Notes: generated from the letters alone by a model not told the origin. Positions 36,595 to 45,610 are shown, counted from the stretch's first letter. The stretch: DNA of 64,000 nt from Bacteroidota bacterium (GCA_023432805.1 JAEYUG010000079.1:1-64000); one strand, 5' to 3'. Numbers and translations: made by a program.

Positions 36595-38307
36595 ATGCGC
36601 AGTACACTACTGCGTTCCCATGCTGCGACACAGGCCGCGGCCATGCTCTGTGTGGCCGTCGGCATCATCGCCATGGGATTCTCATCGTGTAAACAACAGG
36701 ATACGGAAAAAAGCGCCGCACACATGGAAGAATCTTTGCCCTCGGTCGCCGAGCGCCTCACCGCATGGGCGCCCATCGACATCGCAGCCGATCTCTCGGC
36801 ACTCACCCCGCGCGAACGCGACATGGTCGCACGCCTCGTCGAGGCCGCCGCGCTTGTCGACGAGGTCTTCTGGCAACAGGCCGCACCTGACGCCATCGCC
36901 CTGCGCGATTCGCTCGCCGCAGTGACAAGCGATGAAGGACGCGAGCTCTACCGCTACCTCATGATCAACTACGGACCCTACGACCGCATCTACGACGGCC
37001 TTCGCTTCGTGGGGAGTGGGCCCGGCAAGAAACCCGCAGGCGCCAACTTCTATCCACCCGACATGACTCGTGAGGAGTTCGAAGCCTACCTCGCAGCACA
37101 TCCCGACAAGAGGAATGCTCTTGAGGGACAGTATTCCGTCGTGCGTCGTGCCGGCGCCGATCTGGAGGTCGTGCCCTATCACCGCACCTATCCCCAGGTC
37201 GAGGCCATCGCGCGGAAGCTCGACGAGGCCGCCGCCCTCTGCGACAACGCCTCGCTCCGCCGCTACCTGACTCTGCGCGCGAAGGCCCTCCGCACCGACG
37301 ACTACTATGAGAGCGACATGGCGTGGATGGACATCCGCGACAACAACGTCGACATCGTGATCGGCCCCATCGAGAACTATGAAGATGCCCTCTTCAACTA
37401 CCGCACTGCCTACGAATGCGCCGTCGTGGTCAAGGATCCCGAGGGCACGCGCGAACTGCAGATGTTCACAAGCCACATCGACGCCTTCGAGCAGGCACTG
37501 CCCCAGAATCCGAAGTACACGCGTGCGACCGCAGGCAGCGGCAACATCCTCGAGGTCGTCAACATCGTCACATTCGCAGGCGACTTCCAGGCTGGTGTCA
37601 AGACCATCGCGGCATCCCTGCCGAACGATCCCCGCGTCACCCAGGCCAAGGGCGGAAAGAAGCAGATGTACCGCAACATGATGGAGGCAAAATTCGAGAA
37701 GATCGTGCGTCCCATCGCAGAGCGCGTCCTCGATCCAACCCTCCTCCCGCACGTCGACCGCCACGCCTTCACGAGTTTCGTCACCCTGCACGAAGTCAGC
37801 CATACCCTCGGCCGCGGATACGTGTTCGGCAACGACAGCCTCTCGGTTCGTCGTGCGTTGAAGGAGCGCTACTCCGCCATCGAGGAATGCAAGGCCGATG
37901 TACTCGGACTCTACAACAACCTCGTATTGCTGCGTGAAAAGGCAATCACGAAGGATGACCTCCGTCGCAGCATCGTGACCTACGTGGCGGGACTCATCCG
38001 TTCACTCCGCTTCGGCGCCGAGGAAGCCCATGGAAAGGCCAACCTCGTGCAGCTCAACTACCTGCGTAAGGCTGGCGCGATCACCCTGACAACAGATGGT
38101 CGCTACGGTATCGATGAGGCCGTGTTCATGGACAAGCTCGGTGCTCTCGGCCGCGAGGTGCTCGAACTGCAGGCCGAAGGTTCCTACGCTCTCGCCGGCA
38201 CCCTGCTCGATGCCTACGGTCGCATGACACCGGAAATCACCGGCATGGTCGACCGGGTGAAGGACGTCCCGCGCGACATCGATACTCGCTACACGATCAC
38301 GAAGTAA
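36595..38307 (+). CDS. Lipoprotein dipeptidyl-peptidase III-like metallopeptidase (M49-like)
   Basis: A 570-residue protein. The N-terminus has a lipoprotein-like signal ending in GFSSCKQQ. The central part resembles dipeptidyl-peptidase III family proteins: YPPDMTREEFEAYLAAHPD, YYESDMAWMDI, DIVIGPIENYEDALFNYRTAYE, then the metal site HEVSHTLG and the second-ligand segment EECKADVLGLY. Classical M49 enzymes have HEXXXH; here it is HEVSH with a following Leu-Gly, as in Bacteroidota homologues. The start at 36595 is fixed by AGGAGG five bases upstream. It is divergent from the 2-oxoglutarate dehydrogenase gene and convergent with the M64 peptidase gene. Confidence 0.8.
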   Translation: MRSTLLRSHAATQAAAMLCVAVGIIAMGFSSCKQQDTEKSAAHMEESLPSVAERLTAWAPIDIAADLSALTPRERDMVARLVEAAALVDEVFWQQAAPDAIALRDSLAAVTSDEGRELYRYLMINYGPYDRIYDGLRFVGSGPGKKPAGANFYPPDMTREEFEAYLAAHPDKRNALEGQYSVVRRAGADLEVVPYHRTYPQVEAIARKLDEAAALCDNASLRRYLTLRAKALRTDDYYESDMAWMDIRDNNVDIVIGPIENYEDALFNYRTAYECAVVVKDPEGTRELQMFTSHIDAFEQALPQNPKYTRATAGSGNILEVVNIVTFAGDFQAGVKTIAASLPNDPRVTQAKGGKKQMYRNMMEAKFEKIVRPIAERVLDPTLLPHVDRHAFTSFVTLHEVSHTLGRGYVFGNDSLSVRRALKERYSAIEECKADVLGLYNNLVLLREKAITKDDLRRSIVTYVAGLIRSLRFGAEEAHGKANLVQLNYLRKAGAITLTTDGRYGIDEAVFMDKLGALGREVLELQAEGSYALAGTLLDAYGRMTPEITGMVDRVKDVPRDIDTRYTITK

Positions 38308-38336
38308 CCTGCTCCCGCAGGATGTGCTACTTCGTG
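38298..38336. terminator. Bidirectional hairpin at convergent gene ends
   Basis: Perfect arms CACGAAGTA (38298-38306) and TACTTCGTG (38328-38336) enclose a second stem CCTGC/GCAGG. The stem contains the stop codons and last codons of both convergent genes (the M49-like and M64 peptidases), which both end in Thr-Lys. It probably terminates or stabilises both messages. Confidence 0.6.
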
Positions 38337-39739
38337 TAGAAATCGATCTGCCGTTCGATGGCCGCACGACAGACGGGATCGAATTCGACGAGACTCAGCG
38401 AGAACATGCGGCAATCGATGGCGGGGCGGTACATACCCTCCGACACGTATCCCGCACCCTCGAATGCACCGACCACATTCTTCAGCCCGGCATTGTTCAT
38501 GATTTCCGTCATCCGCTTGCGGATCGGTTCCCGCTTCTCGTAGTAGTCCGACGCGAGGCGGTTGAACGTGCGAAGCACCGCACCGAGACTGTCGTACTCT
38601 GCCTTGCCCCAGTCCGTCGGGATCTTCGCTCCCTTCGTCACAAACGACGACCACTTCAGATTTCCGTCGAGCAACCGCGTCACGTTCGGCTCCCAAGGCT
38701 CGACGCCCTTCGGATAGAAGTCCGTATATCCGGTCGACGCCGAATAATACTCGTCGCCAAGTCCGCCGAAGCTATGGCCGAACTCATGCACGTACACATA
38801 GTCGCGCTGCCACTCCTGCCCAGGTGTGCGTTCGATCGTGTACGTCGTCGTGTAAAGCTGGTAGATTCCGCCTCCGCCGTAGCGGCTGTCGTTGATCAGG
38901 ATACAGATGAAGTCGTACGGTACGGTCCCTGCAAGATCACGCAGCGCGCGGTTTTCCTCGGTCAGTACATACCGCTCCGAGCCGAAGGTATTGTACATGC
39001 ACCCGAGCGCCGTGCTCTTCCACACATTCTTGTCGGGCACGTCGATGCCCGACTCGGCCGACACCGCACACACCGCGCGCACGTTGAAATCCTTCGCCCG
39101 CTCCTTGAATGGCGGGGTGTCGAACATCACTTCATTGAAGTGCCGCGCGTCATCCTTGAACTTCTGCAGATCGGCCGTCGTGTAGCCGTCACCGATGATC
39201 AGGATGTCGACCTTCGTGGCGAGGGCGCCGTTGTCCATCAGCGTCACCACCTCCATCTTCGGCGCGCGCTTCTCGTTCGACACCACCGTGGGATCCTGCG
39301 GATCGATCGTCGTCGACCAGGTCTCCTCGAAATGCGAGTACTTGCTCCGCCGCGAAATCGTCACCTGCACCGCATGTTTCGGAAACGGGAACCGCACACT
39401 CTCGTGCATCGTCTTCGACACTCCCGTCCCGGCCTCATCGGTGGTCTGCCACTCGTTGAACACCGACGAATACCCGCGCGAGTACAGCAGCATCCCCGTG
39501 CGCGCGTCGAACACCCGCACGAGAAACTCCCCCTGATTGAGCGTGTCGACGAGGTTCACCCGGCTGCCGGACCATGGGCCCTCCCGATACACCTTGTCGA
39601 GCGCGTACGCTTCGCTCGTCTTCGTACCCGTGTGGAACACGTCCACCCGCATCGTGGCGTCGAGAAAGTACCGTGGGAAGTCCACCTGCGCATGCAGCGC
39701 ACAGGGAAGCAGCAGAAGGAGGGAAAGGAATCGGATCAT
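38327..39739 (-). CDS. Secreted IgA-peptidase-like metallopeptidase (M64)
   Basis: A 470-residue exported zinc peptidase. Signal peptide MIRFLSLLLLLPCALHA. The first half is a beta-sandwich N-terminal domain. The catalytic part contains the M64 signature VHEFGHSFGGLGDEYY (HExxH plus GxxDEY) preceded by YGGGGIYQLYTT and VDILIIGDGYTTADLQKF. M64 enzymes were first described as IgA-cleaving peptidases but most family members are environmental and of unknown substrate. Start 39739 is chosen for the signal peptide. It is downstream of and convergent with the M49-like gene. Confidence 0.88.
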   Translation of the reverse strand: MIRFLSLLLLLPCALHAQVDFPRYFLDATMRVDVFHTGTKTSEAYALDKVYREGPWSGSRVNLVDTLNQGEFLVRVFDARTGMLLYSRGYSSVFNEWQTTDEAGTGVSKTMHESVRFPFPKHAVQVTISRRSKYSHFEETWSTTIDPQDPTVVSNEKRAPKMEVVTLMDNGALATKVDILIIGDGYTTADLQKFKDDARHFNEVMFDTPPFKERAKDFNVRAVCAVSAESGIDVPDKNVWKSTALGCMYNTFGSERYVLTEENRALRDLAGTVPYDFICILINDSRYGGGGIYQLYTTTYTIERTPGQEWQRDYVYVHEFGHSFGGLGDEYYSASTGYTDFYPKGVEPWEPNVTRLLDGNLKWSSFVTKGAKIPTDWGKAEYDSLGAVLRTFNRLASDYYEKREPIRKRMTEIMNNAGLKNVVGAFEGAGYVSEGMYRPAIDCRMFSLSLVEFDPVCRAAIERQIDFYTK

Positions 39740-39799
39740 GGTCGTACGCCGTGAGTCATGGATGGAAGGCGGCAAGATACGCGTCGACTGCACACACCG

Positions 39800-40360
39800 C
39801 TACCGTACGTCGGAAGCCCCCGCCACGCCGCCGAGCATCTCGTGCACCACCTGTGAGCAGGTCGTGCAGAATTGTGCGGGCTTCAGATCGATGTCCTCCA
39901 CGTAGGTCGAGGTGTTCATCGCGCAGGGATGATCGAAGCAGTGCCGGAGGCCGAAGGTGTGCCCGAGTTCATGCAGCGCCTCCTTCAATGCGCGGTCCTG
40001 CAGCAGCTCCTGCGATGGTGCCATGCCGTACTGCTCGTTGCGCAGCCGGTGATAGGAAAACACCGCAGCCCGGTTGCCGAGCTGGGCCTGTCCGAACACG
40101 TAGGTGAGAACGGGAACGAACAGATCGAGTGCGGTGACACCGAGGAGATGCGACAGGCCCGGCGGCGCATGTTCGAGCAGCAACGCAAGGACGCGGGTGG
40201 AATGGTATTGCCTGCGCGAGGAGTCGTAGGCCTTCTCCATGTCGATGCGCAGCGTGCTGACGTGAACCGGGAGTTTGAGCACATCCGCCACATCCGCCGC
40301 CAGTACGGGCAGCGAAAGCTGCGCGCCGGCAGCCAGCGGAATCAGCTCGATGCTTTTCAT
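39800..40360 (-). CDS. Archaemetzincin-like zinc metalloprotease
   Basis: A 186-residue cytoplasmic protein of the archaemetzincin family. The extended zinc motif HELGHTFGLRHC (residues 120-131) is followed by CAM at 136-138 and CTTC at 155-158, giving the structural second zinc site typical of the family. The substrate is unknown. The start lies 10 bases after the stop of the sigma-54 response regulator gene, so it belongs to the end of the kinase-regulator transcription unit. Whether it serves the redox module or is a bystander is not known. Confidence 0.9.
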   Translation of the reverse strand: MKSIELIPLAAGAQLSLPVLAADVADVLKLPVHVSTLRIDMEKAYDSSRRQYHSTRVLALLLEHAPPGLSHLLGVTALDLFVPVLTYVFGQAQLGNRAAVFSYHRLRNEQYGMAPSQELLQDRALKEALHELGHTFGLRHCFDHPCAMNTSTYVEDIDLKPAQFCTTCSQVVHEMLGGVAGASDVR

Positions 40361-40370
40361 GGACGCACGA

Positions 40371-41732
40371 TCAGCCGGGTCGCTTCAGTCCGTATTTCTC
40401 GATCTTGTTGTACAGGGTCACGCGGTCGATGCCCAGGCGCTCGGCCGTGCGCGTGATGTTCCAGCTCATGTCTTCGAGCACGCGCGCGATGTGATGTTTC
40501 TCGAGATCGGCCAGTGTGTCGGATGTCGGGGCGTTCGTTCCGTTGGCGAGCTGCAGCGGGAGGTCGGAGGCCTTGATCCGGGGACCCGAGGCAACCACCA
40601 TCGCACGCTCGATCGCATTCTCGAGTTCGCGCACGTTGCCCGGCCAGGGATGACGGATCAGCAGCTCCATCGCGTCGGCCTCGATCTCGCGGTGTGGCTT
40701 GTTCATCGCCAGTGCGTAGCGCTCGACGAAGTGTTCGGCGAGAATCGGAATGTCACTGCGCCGTTCGCGCAGCGGCGGAAGGGTGATGGTGAACACGTTG
40801 ATGCGGTAGTAGAGATCCTCCCGGAAGGTGCCGTTCTTCACTTCCTGCTCGAGATCCGCATTCGTCGCACAGATCAGCCGGAAGTCGACAGACAAGGTCC
40901 GCTCGCCACCCACGCGCTGGAACTGCCGGGTCTCGAGCACACGCAGCAGGTCGATCTGGGTCTTCATCGTCAACGTGCCGATCTCGTCGAGAAACAGCGT
41001 GCCGCCATCGGCCATCTCGAACTTGCCCTTGCGTCTGTATTGCGCACCGGTGAACGCACCCTTCTCATGTCCGAACAGTTCGCTCTCGAGCAGGGATTCC
41101 GACAGGGCACCGCAGTTGACGGGAATGATCGGAAAGTAGCGGCGTGCACTGTTGGAGTGGATGGCTCGCGCGATCAGCTCCTTGCCCGTCCCGCTTTCAC
41201 CGCGGATCAGCGCGGTGCTGTTCGTGGGCGCAACCGTGCGGACGAGTTCGAACACCTTCTGCATTTCCGAACTGTGGCCGACGATGTCCTCCATGTTCTG
41301 CAGCGTGTCGAGATGTTCCTTGAGCGCGGCGTTCTCTCGCTGCAGCCTGCGCTGCTGTACGGCATTGCGAATCAGATGCGTCAGATCGTCGGGATCGATG
41401 GGCTTGGTGACATAGTCGAAGGCCCCCGCCTTGAGCGCACGCACTGCCGTATCGACCGTTGCGAACGCAGTGATGATGATGATCACCACGTCCTGGTCGA
41501 ACTCTCGGATCCGCTCCTGCAGGGCGAGCCCGTCCATGCCCGGCATCTTGATGTCGAGCAGGATGATGTCGACCGGTTCCCTCTGCAGGGCGGTCAGTGC
41601 ATCAGACGCATTTTCGGCCGTCGAAACGCGGTAGCCGTCGTCGAGAAACCACTCCTCGAGCGACGAGCGAACCGACAATTCGTCGTCAACGATGAGAATA
41701 TGTATGGCTGAGAGGTCCTGCGTCTGTGTCAT
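40371..41732 (-). CDS. Sigma-54-dependent response regulator (NtrC family)
   Basis: A 453-residue activator. Receiver domain residues 10-125 with phospho-acceptor Asp60 (IILLDIKMPG) and the Thr/Lys pair. AAA+ domain from about 145 to 390: Walker A GESGTGKE (178-185), the sigma-54 contact loop GAFTGA (225-230), Walker B GGTLFLDEIG, and R-finger region. C-terminal Fis-type HTH (LADLEKHHIARVLEDMSWNI TRTAERLGIDRVTLYNKIEK, written with a break). All activation residues are present. Its start overlaps the kinase gene by 47 bases. A sigma-54 promoter upstream of the HybA/HybB module 5.5 kb away is its likely target. Confidence 0.95.
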   Translation of the reverse strand: MTQTQDLSAIHILIVDDELSVRSSLEEWFLDDGYRVSTAENASDALTALQREPVDIILLDIKMPGMDGLALQERIREFDQDVVIIIITAFATVDTAVRALKAGAFDYVTKPIDPDDLTHLIRNAVQQRRLQRENAALKEHLDTLQNMEDIVGHSSEMQKVFELVRTVAPTNSTALIRGESGTGKELIARAIHSNSARRYFPIIPVNCGALSESLLESELFGHEKGAFTGAQYRRKGKFEMADGGTLFLDEIGTLTMKTQIDLLRVLETRQFQRVGGERTLSVDFRLICATNADLEQEVKNGTFREDLYYRINVFTITLPPLRERRSDIPILAEHFVERYALAMNKPHREIEADAMELLIRHPWPGNVRELENAIERAMVVASGPRIKASDLPLQLANGTNAPTSDTLADLEKHHIARVLEDMSWNITRTAERLGIDRVTLYNKIEKYGLKRPG

Positions 41733-43344
41733 GTTCCGTACCGCCGGTTGTTGCGTGGGGAGGATGTGCGTGTTTGGGAAGGAGGATGGTGAAGGTGCTT
41801 CCGATGCCGGGTGTGCTTGCGACCGAGATGTCGCCACCGTGGCTGCGGAGGATGCCGTAGACGATCGACAGACCGAGGCCCGTCCCGAATCCACTTTCCT
41901 TCGTCGTGTAGAACGGTTCGAAGATGCGGGGCAGATCGTCGCTCGAAATGCCGACCCCCGTATCGCGGATCGTGATCCGCACGCTGTCTCCATCCTCGAC
42001 GAGCTGCAACTTCAGATCACCACCGTCAGGCATTGCCTCGACGGCGTTCATCATCAGTGCGAGCAGGACCTGCTGGATCTGATTCTGATCGCAGATCACC
42101 TCGATCGGTGTTTCCGGAAAGGAGAGCTCCGCCTCGATGCGTTGCATGTCGATCTGATGTTGGATCAGACGCAGCGCCTTCTCGGCTACCTCACGAATGT
42201 AGCAGGGTGCGAACGTGCCGCTCTGTCCTCGTGCGAAGAACAACAGATTCCGCACGATGTCGCCGCAGCGCTTGCTCTCGTCGGAAATAAGCGACAGATC
42301 CCGGTCGATCGCTCCGAGCTGTTCCTCGGTCAGATCGGGACGCCCGAGCCGCTTGCGGATCAGCTTTGCGTAGGTGAGGATGCCGGAAAGGGGATTGTTC
42401 AGTTCATGGGCGATCATGGAGCTCAGCTTCCCCAGGGAAGCCATCTTTTCCATGTGCAGTACCTGGGCCTGGGCCTGCTGTAGTTCGCGGGTCTTTTCCT
42501 CCACCTTCTGTTCGAGGGTGGTCGACCATTCGAGCAGCTTCTGCTCGGCCGTGTGCAGCGATTCGCCCATGTCGTTGAACGAGTGCGCGAGCTCACCGAT
42601 CTCGTCGGTGGAGGGCACGTTGATCTTGTAGCGCAGTTCCCCCTGCGCCAGGGCCTTCGTGCCGGCAATCACACGCTTGACCGGCTTGTGCACGACGACA
42701 TAGATGAAGACGCCTGAGACGAGCGCCACGGCCAGCAGCGTGACGACGGAGGAGAGGAGCAGCAGGTTGACGCCGCTGGCGATGTGCGTGTCGATCTTGG
42801 CGAGGGACATCTGCACGTCGAGTACGCCGAGATAGGTTTGTTCCGCTGTATGCGCGTGACAGTCGGCGTCCCAGCAACCGCGTTCGTTTGCGATGGGATT
42901 GATGAAGCCGAGGACGCGATCGCCCCCGGACGTTTCATAGATGCGCACGAACTGGTCGGACGCAGTCTTCTCGAAGTCTGTCGCGTTTCCGTGGCACATC
43001 GTGCAGGCATCCGCGTTGACGTCGACGGTTGTCCACACTTCCTTGTGATCGGTCGAATAGCGGATCACGCCACGCTTGTCGTAGATGCGGATGCGCTCGA
43101 TGCCCGGTTCGCTTCCCAGATCCGTGATCGTGCGCCAGATGTCCTCCTGATGGTTGATCTCCATGCCCTGACGCAGCGCCTTCTTCGCGAAATTGCTCGA
43201 TCGCTCCGCGCTCAGCTGCACCACCTGCTCGAGGTGCGCCTGCTGGCTCTTGATGCTGAAGAACGTCGTACCCGACAGCACCACGGTCAACGTGATGACG
43301 AGCACGATGATGATCTTCAGACTGAGGGAGGGGCGCAGTGACAT
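41686..43344 (-). CDS. Membrane histidine kinase with two periplasmic c-type heme motifs
   Basis: A 552-residue sensor. TM1 about residues 10-32; periplasmic domain 33-188; TM2 about 190-218; HAMP about 213-265; coiled coil 270-300; HisKA with phospho-acceptor His313 (MIAHELNNPLSGI); HATPase with the N box (NAVEAMPDGG) and G boxes (DTGVGISSDDLPRIFEPFYTTK, GFGTGLGLSIVYGIL). The periplasmic domain carries the c-heme motif CTMCH (114-118) and a second, longer-spaced CWDADCH (157-163). Heme in this position suggests sensing of redox state or a small ligand such as NO or O2; which is inference. The ribosome binding site lies in a hairpin arm. The kinase and regulator overlap. Confidence 0.93.
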   Translation of the reverse strand: MSLRPSLSLKIIIVLVITLTVVLSGTTFFSIKSQQAHLEQVVQLSAERSSNFAKKALRQGMEINHQEDIWRTITDLGSEPGIERIRIYDKRGVIRYSTDHKEVWTTVDVNADACTMCHGNATDFEKTASDQFVRIYETSGGDRVLGFINPIANERGCWDADCHAHTAEQTYLGVLDVQMSLAKIDTHIASGVNLLLLSSVVTLLAVALVSGVFIYVVVHKPVKRVIAGTKALAQGELRYKINVPSTDEIGELAHSFNDMGESLHTAEQKLLEWSTTLEQKVEEKTRELQQAQAQVLHMEKMASLGKLSSMIAHELNNPLSGILTYAKLIRKRLGRPDLTEEQLGAIDRDLSLISDESKRCGDIVRNLLFFARGQSGTFAPCYIREVAEKALRLIQHQIDMQRIEAELSFPETPIEVICDQNQIQQVLLALMMNAVEAMPDGGDLKLQLVEDGDSVRITIRDTGVGISSDDLPRIFEPFYTTKESGFGTGLGLSIVYGILRSHGGDISVASTPGIGSTFTILLPKHAHPPHATTGGTEHDTDAGPLSHTYSHR

Positions 43345-43346
43345 GT

Positions 43347-43384
43347 GACTCCGGATCCGGATCCATTATCGGATATCCGGAGTC
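43347..43384 (-). promoter_or_regulatory. Hairpin covering the ribosome binding site of the heme kinase
   Basis: A perfect 10-bp inverted repeat, GACTCCGGAT (43347-43356) and ATCCGGAGTC (43375-43384), separated by 18 bases. On the minus strand the arm nearest the start codon contains the GGAG ribosome binding site, two to five bases before the kinase ATG. Pairing would hide the site. It could equally be an operator; no data distinguish these. Confidence 0.5.
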
Positions 43385-43389
43385 AAAAC

Positions 43390-43429
43390 TACCAAAAAGC
43401 GGCATCCCGTTCAACCGATGGGATGCCGC
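43390..43429 (-). terminator. Rho-independent terminator after the second GcvH-like gene
   Basis: On the minus strand, stem GCGGCATCCC / GGGATGCCGC (43420-43429 and 43399-43408), loop of 11 bases, then CTTTTTGG. It lies 54 bases downstream of the 43483 stop and upstream of the kinase gene, separating the redox genes from the regulatory genes. Confidence 0.85.
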
Positions 43430-43482
43430 ATGCGTGTAGCGTACTGGGGATGCTGCGGCGCACTGCATCCGCCGCGTGCAGG

Positions 43483-44244
43483 TCAGCGCGGAAAGAACAC
43501 CGCGCGGATGAGATCGAAGTACCGCTCCTCGCCGAGTGCATCCTCCAGCGAGCCGATCGCAACACCCCCGTCGTTCATGACCACACCGGCGTCGGCATGC
43601 ATGTAGCGGGTTGCGCGCGTTGCAAAGCGGCCGAGCAGCTTCTCGTGACGTTCCGCACTCTCGCGTGCAGGCTGCAGATCCCCGACCTCCTCGCTGAGAT
43701 GCGAGGGCATCATGGCCAGCACCCAGCCGTCGGTGCTCGTGCGGATCGAGTGCTCGGCGGAAGGATTCTGCCGCAGCACGGTACCGGTCAGCGGCGAACG
43801 CAGCGCAAGCACCCGCTGCCCGTGATAAATCCAGGCGAATGGCTTGCCCTTTTCCAGTGCGGCACGGCCCGAGGCCAGCACCAGCCGCGACGTGTCGGGC
43901 AATACCGTGGCAAGTGCGGGATCCACACCGAGCAGCACGGCACGCGATGCGAGTGTGCGCACCCAGACGTGCTGCGGCGAGTAGAGCAGATCCTCCGGCA
44001 GATCGACATGCGTCATCGGCTCGATCAGCTTCGCCGTGCCTTCGTCCAGACCCTCCGGCGCGGTGCACCGCACCCGCAGACGCGGGACGGTGCGCTCACG
44101 CAGGGGGGGCTCGTCACTCTTGCGCAGCACCATGTCGAGCGGACATTCCTCACAGGCGAACTCGCGATCGCAGAGCTTGTAGGTCAGCACGCCGGCGTCC
44201 ATCCAGACGCAGCGCATCGCCACGGGTGTTGATTGCTGTTGCAT
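43483..44244 (-). CDS. GcvH-like protein with N-terminal Cys cluster, lipoyl lysine absent
   Basis: A 253-residue cytoplasmic protein. Residues 10-41 hold a conserved-looking Cys module with Cys12, Cys25, Cys31 and Cys34 (RCVWMDAGVLTYKLC, then ACEEC), a possible metal or Fe-S site. Residues about 80-180 have the GcvH fold: YSPQHVWVRT, LLGVDPALATVLPD, the hammerhead turn SPLTGTV, and GWVLAMMP. When aligned on the AP(V/I)SG turn of GcvH, the position of the lipoylated lysine is Gln143, so it should not be lipoylated. The last 75 residues are helical and unrecognised. No glycine cleavage genes are nearby. It lies directly downstream of the HybB-like gene and is followed by a terminator. Confidence 0.8.
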   Translation of the reverse strand: MQQQSTPVAMRCVWMDAGVLTYKLCDREFACEECPLDMVLRKSDEPPLRERTVPRLRVRCTAPEGLDEGTAKLIEPMTHVDLPEDLLYSPQHVWVRTLASRAVLLGVDPALATVLPDTSRLVLASGRAALEKGKPFAWIYHGQRVLALRSPLTGTVLRQNPSAEHSIRTSTDGWVLAMMPSHLSEEVGDLQPARESAERHEKLLGRFATRATRYMHADAGVVMNDGGVAIGSLEDALGEERYFDLIRAVFFPR

Positions 44245-44307
44245 GAGTCGCTCCTGACAGAGGAATCGTTCAATGGATCGGTGACAGTCCCGAAGGAATG
44301 AGTAGGA

Positions 44308-45600
44308 TCAGGAGGGTTCGTTCAGGGAAGCGTCCGCACCACGCATCCGCGATGCATGTGCACCACCGAGGCCCAGCGCAACACCCTCGGGAAGCAACGC
44401 ATCCGACGGATCGTACGCATCCGGATCCAGAACCCGCTCGGGGGCGGGACGCGACACGTCGACGAGGATCTCACCGGGTTCCGCATGCGCCTCGGGGAAG
44501 ATCGGTAGATGCTTGACTGCGAGGGAGAAGATCCAGAATCCCATCGTCACAACCGAGGCCGTGACGAAGAACTCGCCGAGAGACGGGAAGTAGACGCCTC
44601 CATAATACGACTCGAGCGAGGTCGTCGTCACATTCAGGCGATTGGTGATGAAACCGACGACCACCGAGGCGGCCATAATGAACAGGCCCTGACGCGAACG
44701 TCCGTAATTGCCGAGGTTGTACACCACGAGGGGAATCACAGCCAGCAGCAGTACTTCCAGCAGCAACATGTTGCTCTCAATCGTGCCGTCGAACACGGCG
44801 GTGAGGAGGCCCTTGTGCAGCAGGTCCAGAAAACGCATCATGAAGAACACGAGCATGACACCGATCATCACACGGGCGAGCTGGATGAGCAGGGGAGTCT
44901 CGAGGGTCTTGCCGAAGGCGCGTGCGCTCAGGTACGACTCGACGATCGTCATGGCCAGACCAACCATCATGGCCGAGACGAAGAAGAACACGGGCAGCAT
45001 CGGGCTGTACCAGTAAGGATGCATCTTCTCAGGAATGATCAGATACAGGCTGCCAAGCGAACTCTGATGCAGCATCGAAAGAAGGATGCCGGCGATGACC
45101 AGGGGAATCGTGATCGCCTTGACGACCTTCAACGCGCGGTGCAGCTTGAAGCGCTCGAGGACGACGGGACTGAATTCCAGTGCGAGAACAGTCGTGTACA
45201 GCATCACGCACCAGGCCACCTCGAACATCACCGAATGAGGATTCCACATGATGATCGCATGCCAGATCGCCCACGGGCGGCCAAGATCGAACATCAGGCC
45301 GAAGACGACGAGGATGTAGCCGAGAAACGCCGTCAGCACGGTCGGTCGGACGATGGGCTTGAAGCTCTTGATGTTGAAGACATAGACGATGCCGCAGAGG
45401 GTGAATCCACCTGCCGCCAGACCGACTCCGGTCACGACGTCAAATCCGATCCACAGTCCCCATGGCGTGGCATCGCTCAGATTCGTCGAGGCGCCGAGTC
45501 CGTGTACAAAACGGAAATACGTGCTGACCGCTCCCCCAAGCAGGAAGAATGCGCCAACGGCCTTCCAGAATGTCATCGTTGTGAAGAATTTCTTGATCAT
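44308..45600 (-). CDS. HybB/NrfD-family quinone-reactive membrane subunit
   Basis: A 430-residue polytopic membrane protein with about ten hydrophobic segments, closest in character to HybB of Ni-Fe hydrogenase 2 and other NrfD/PsrC proteins: WGLWIGFDVVTGVGLAAGGF, DLGRPWAIWHAIIMWNPHSVMFEVAW, EFSPVVLERF, LSMLHQSSLGSLYLI. These proteins exchange electrons with the quinone pool and pair with a four-cluster ferredoxin. The C-terminal 60 residues are hydrophilic and Pro/Asp-rich. The start is 11 bases after the HybA-like gene. No hydrogenase large or small subunit is encoded nearby. Confidence 0.9.
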   Translation of the reverse strand: MIKKFFTTMTFWKAVGAFFLLGGAVSTYFRFVHGLGASTNLSDATPWGLWIGFDVVTGVGLAAGGFTLCGIVYVFNIKSFKPIVRPTVLTAFLGYILVVFGLMFDLGRPWAIWHAIIMWNPHSVMFEVAWCVMLYTTVLALEFSPVVLERFKLHRALKVVKAITIPLVIAGILLSMLHQSSLGSLYLIIPEKMHPYWYSPMLPVFFFVSAMMVGLAMTIVESYLSARAFGKTLETPLLIQLARVMIGVMLVFFMMRFLDLLHKGLLTAVFDGTIESNMLLLEVLLLAVIPLVVYNLGNYGRSRQGLFIMAASVVVGFITNRLNVTTTSLESYYGGVYFPSLGEFFVTASVVTMGFWIFSLAVKHLPIFPEAHAEPGEILVDVSRPAPERVLDPDAYDPSDALLPEGVALGLGGAHASRMRGADASLNEPS

Positions 45601-45610
45601 GGCATCCTCC

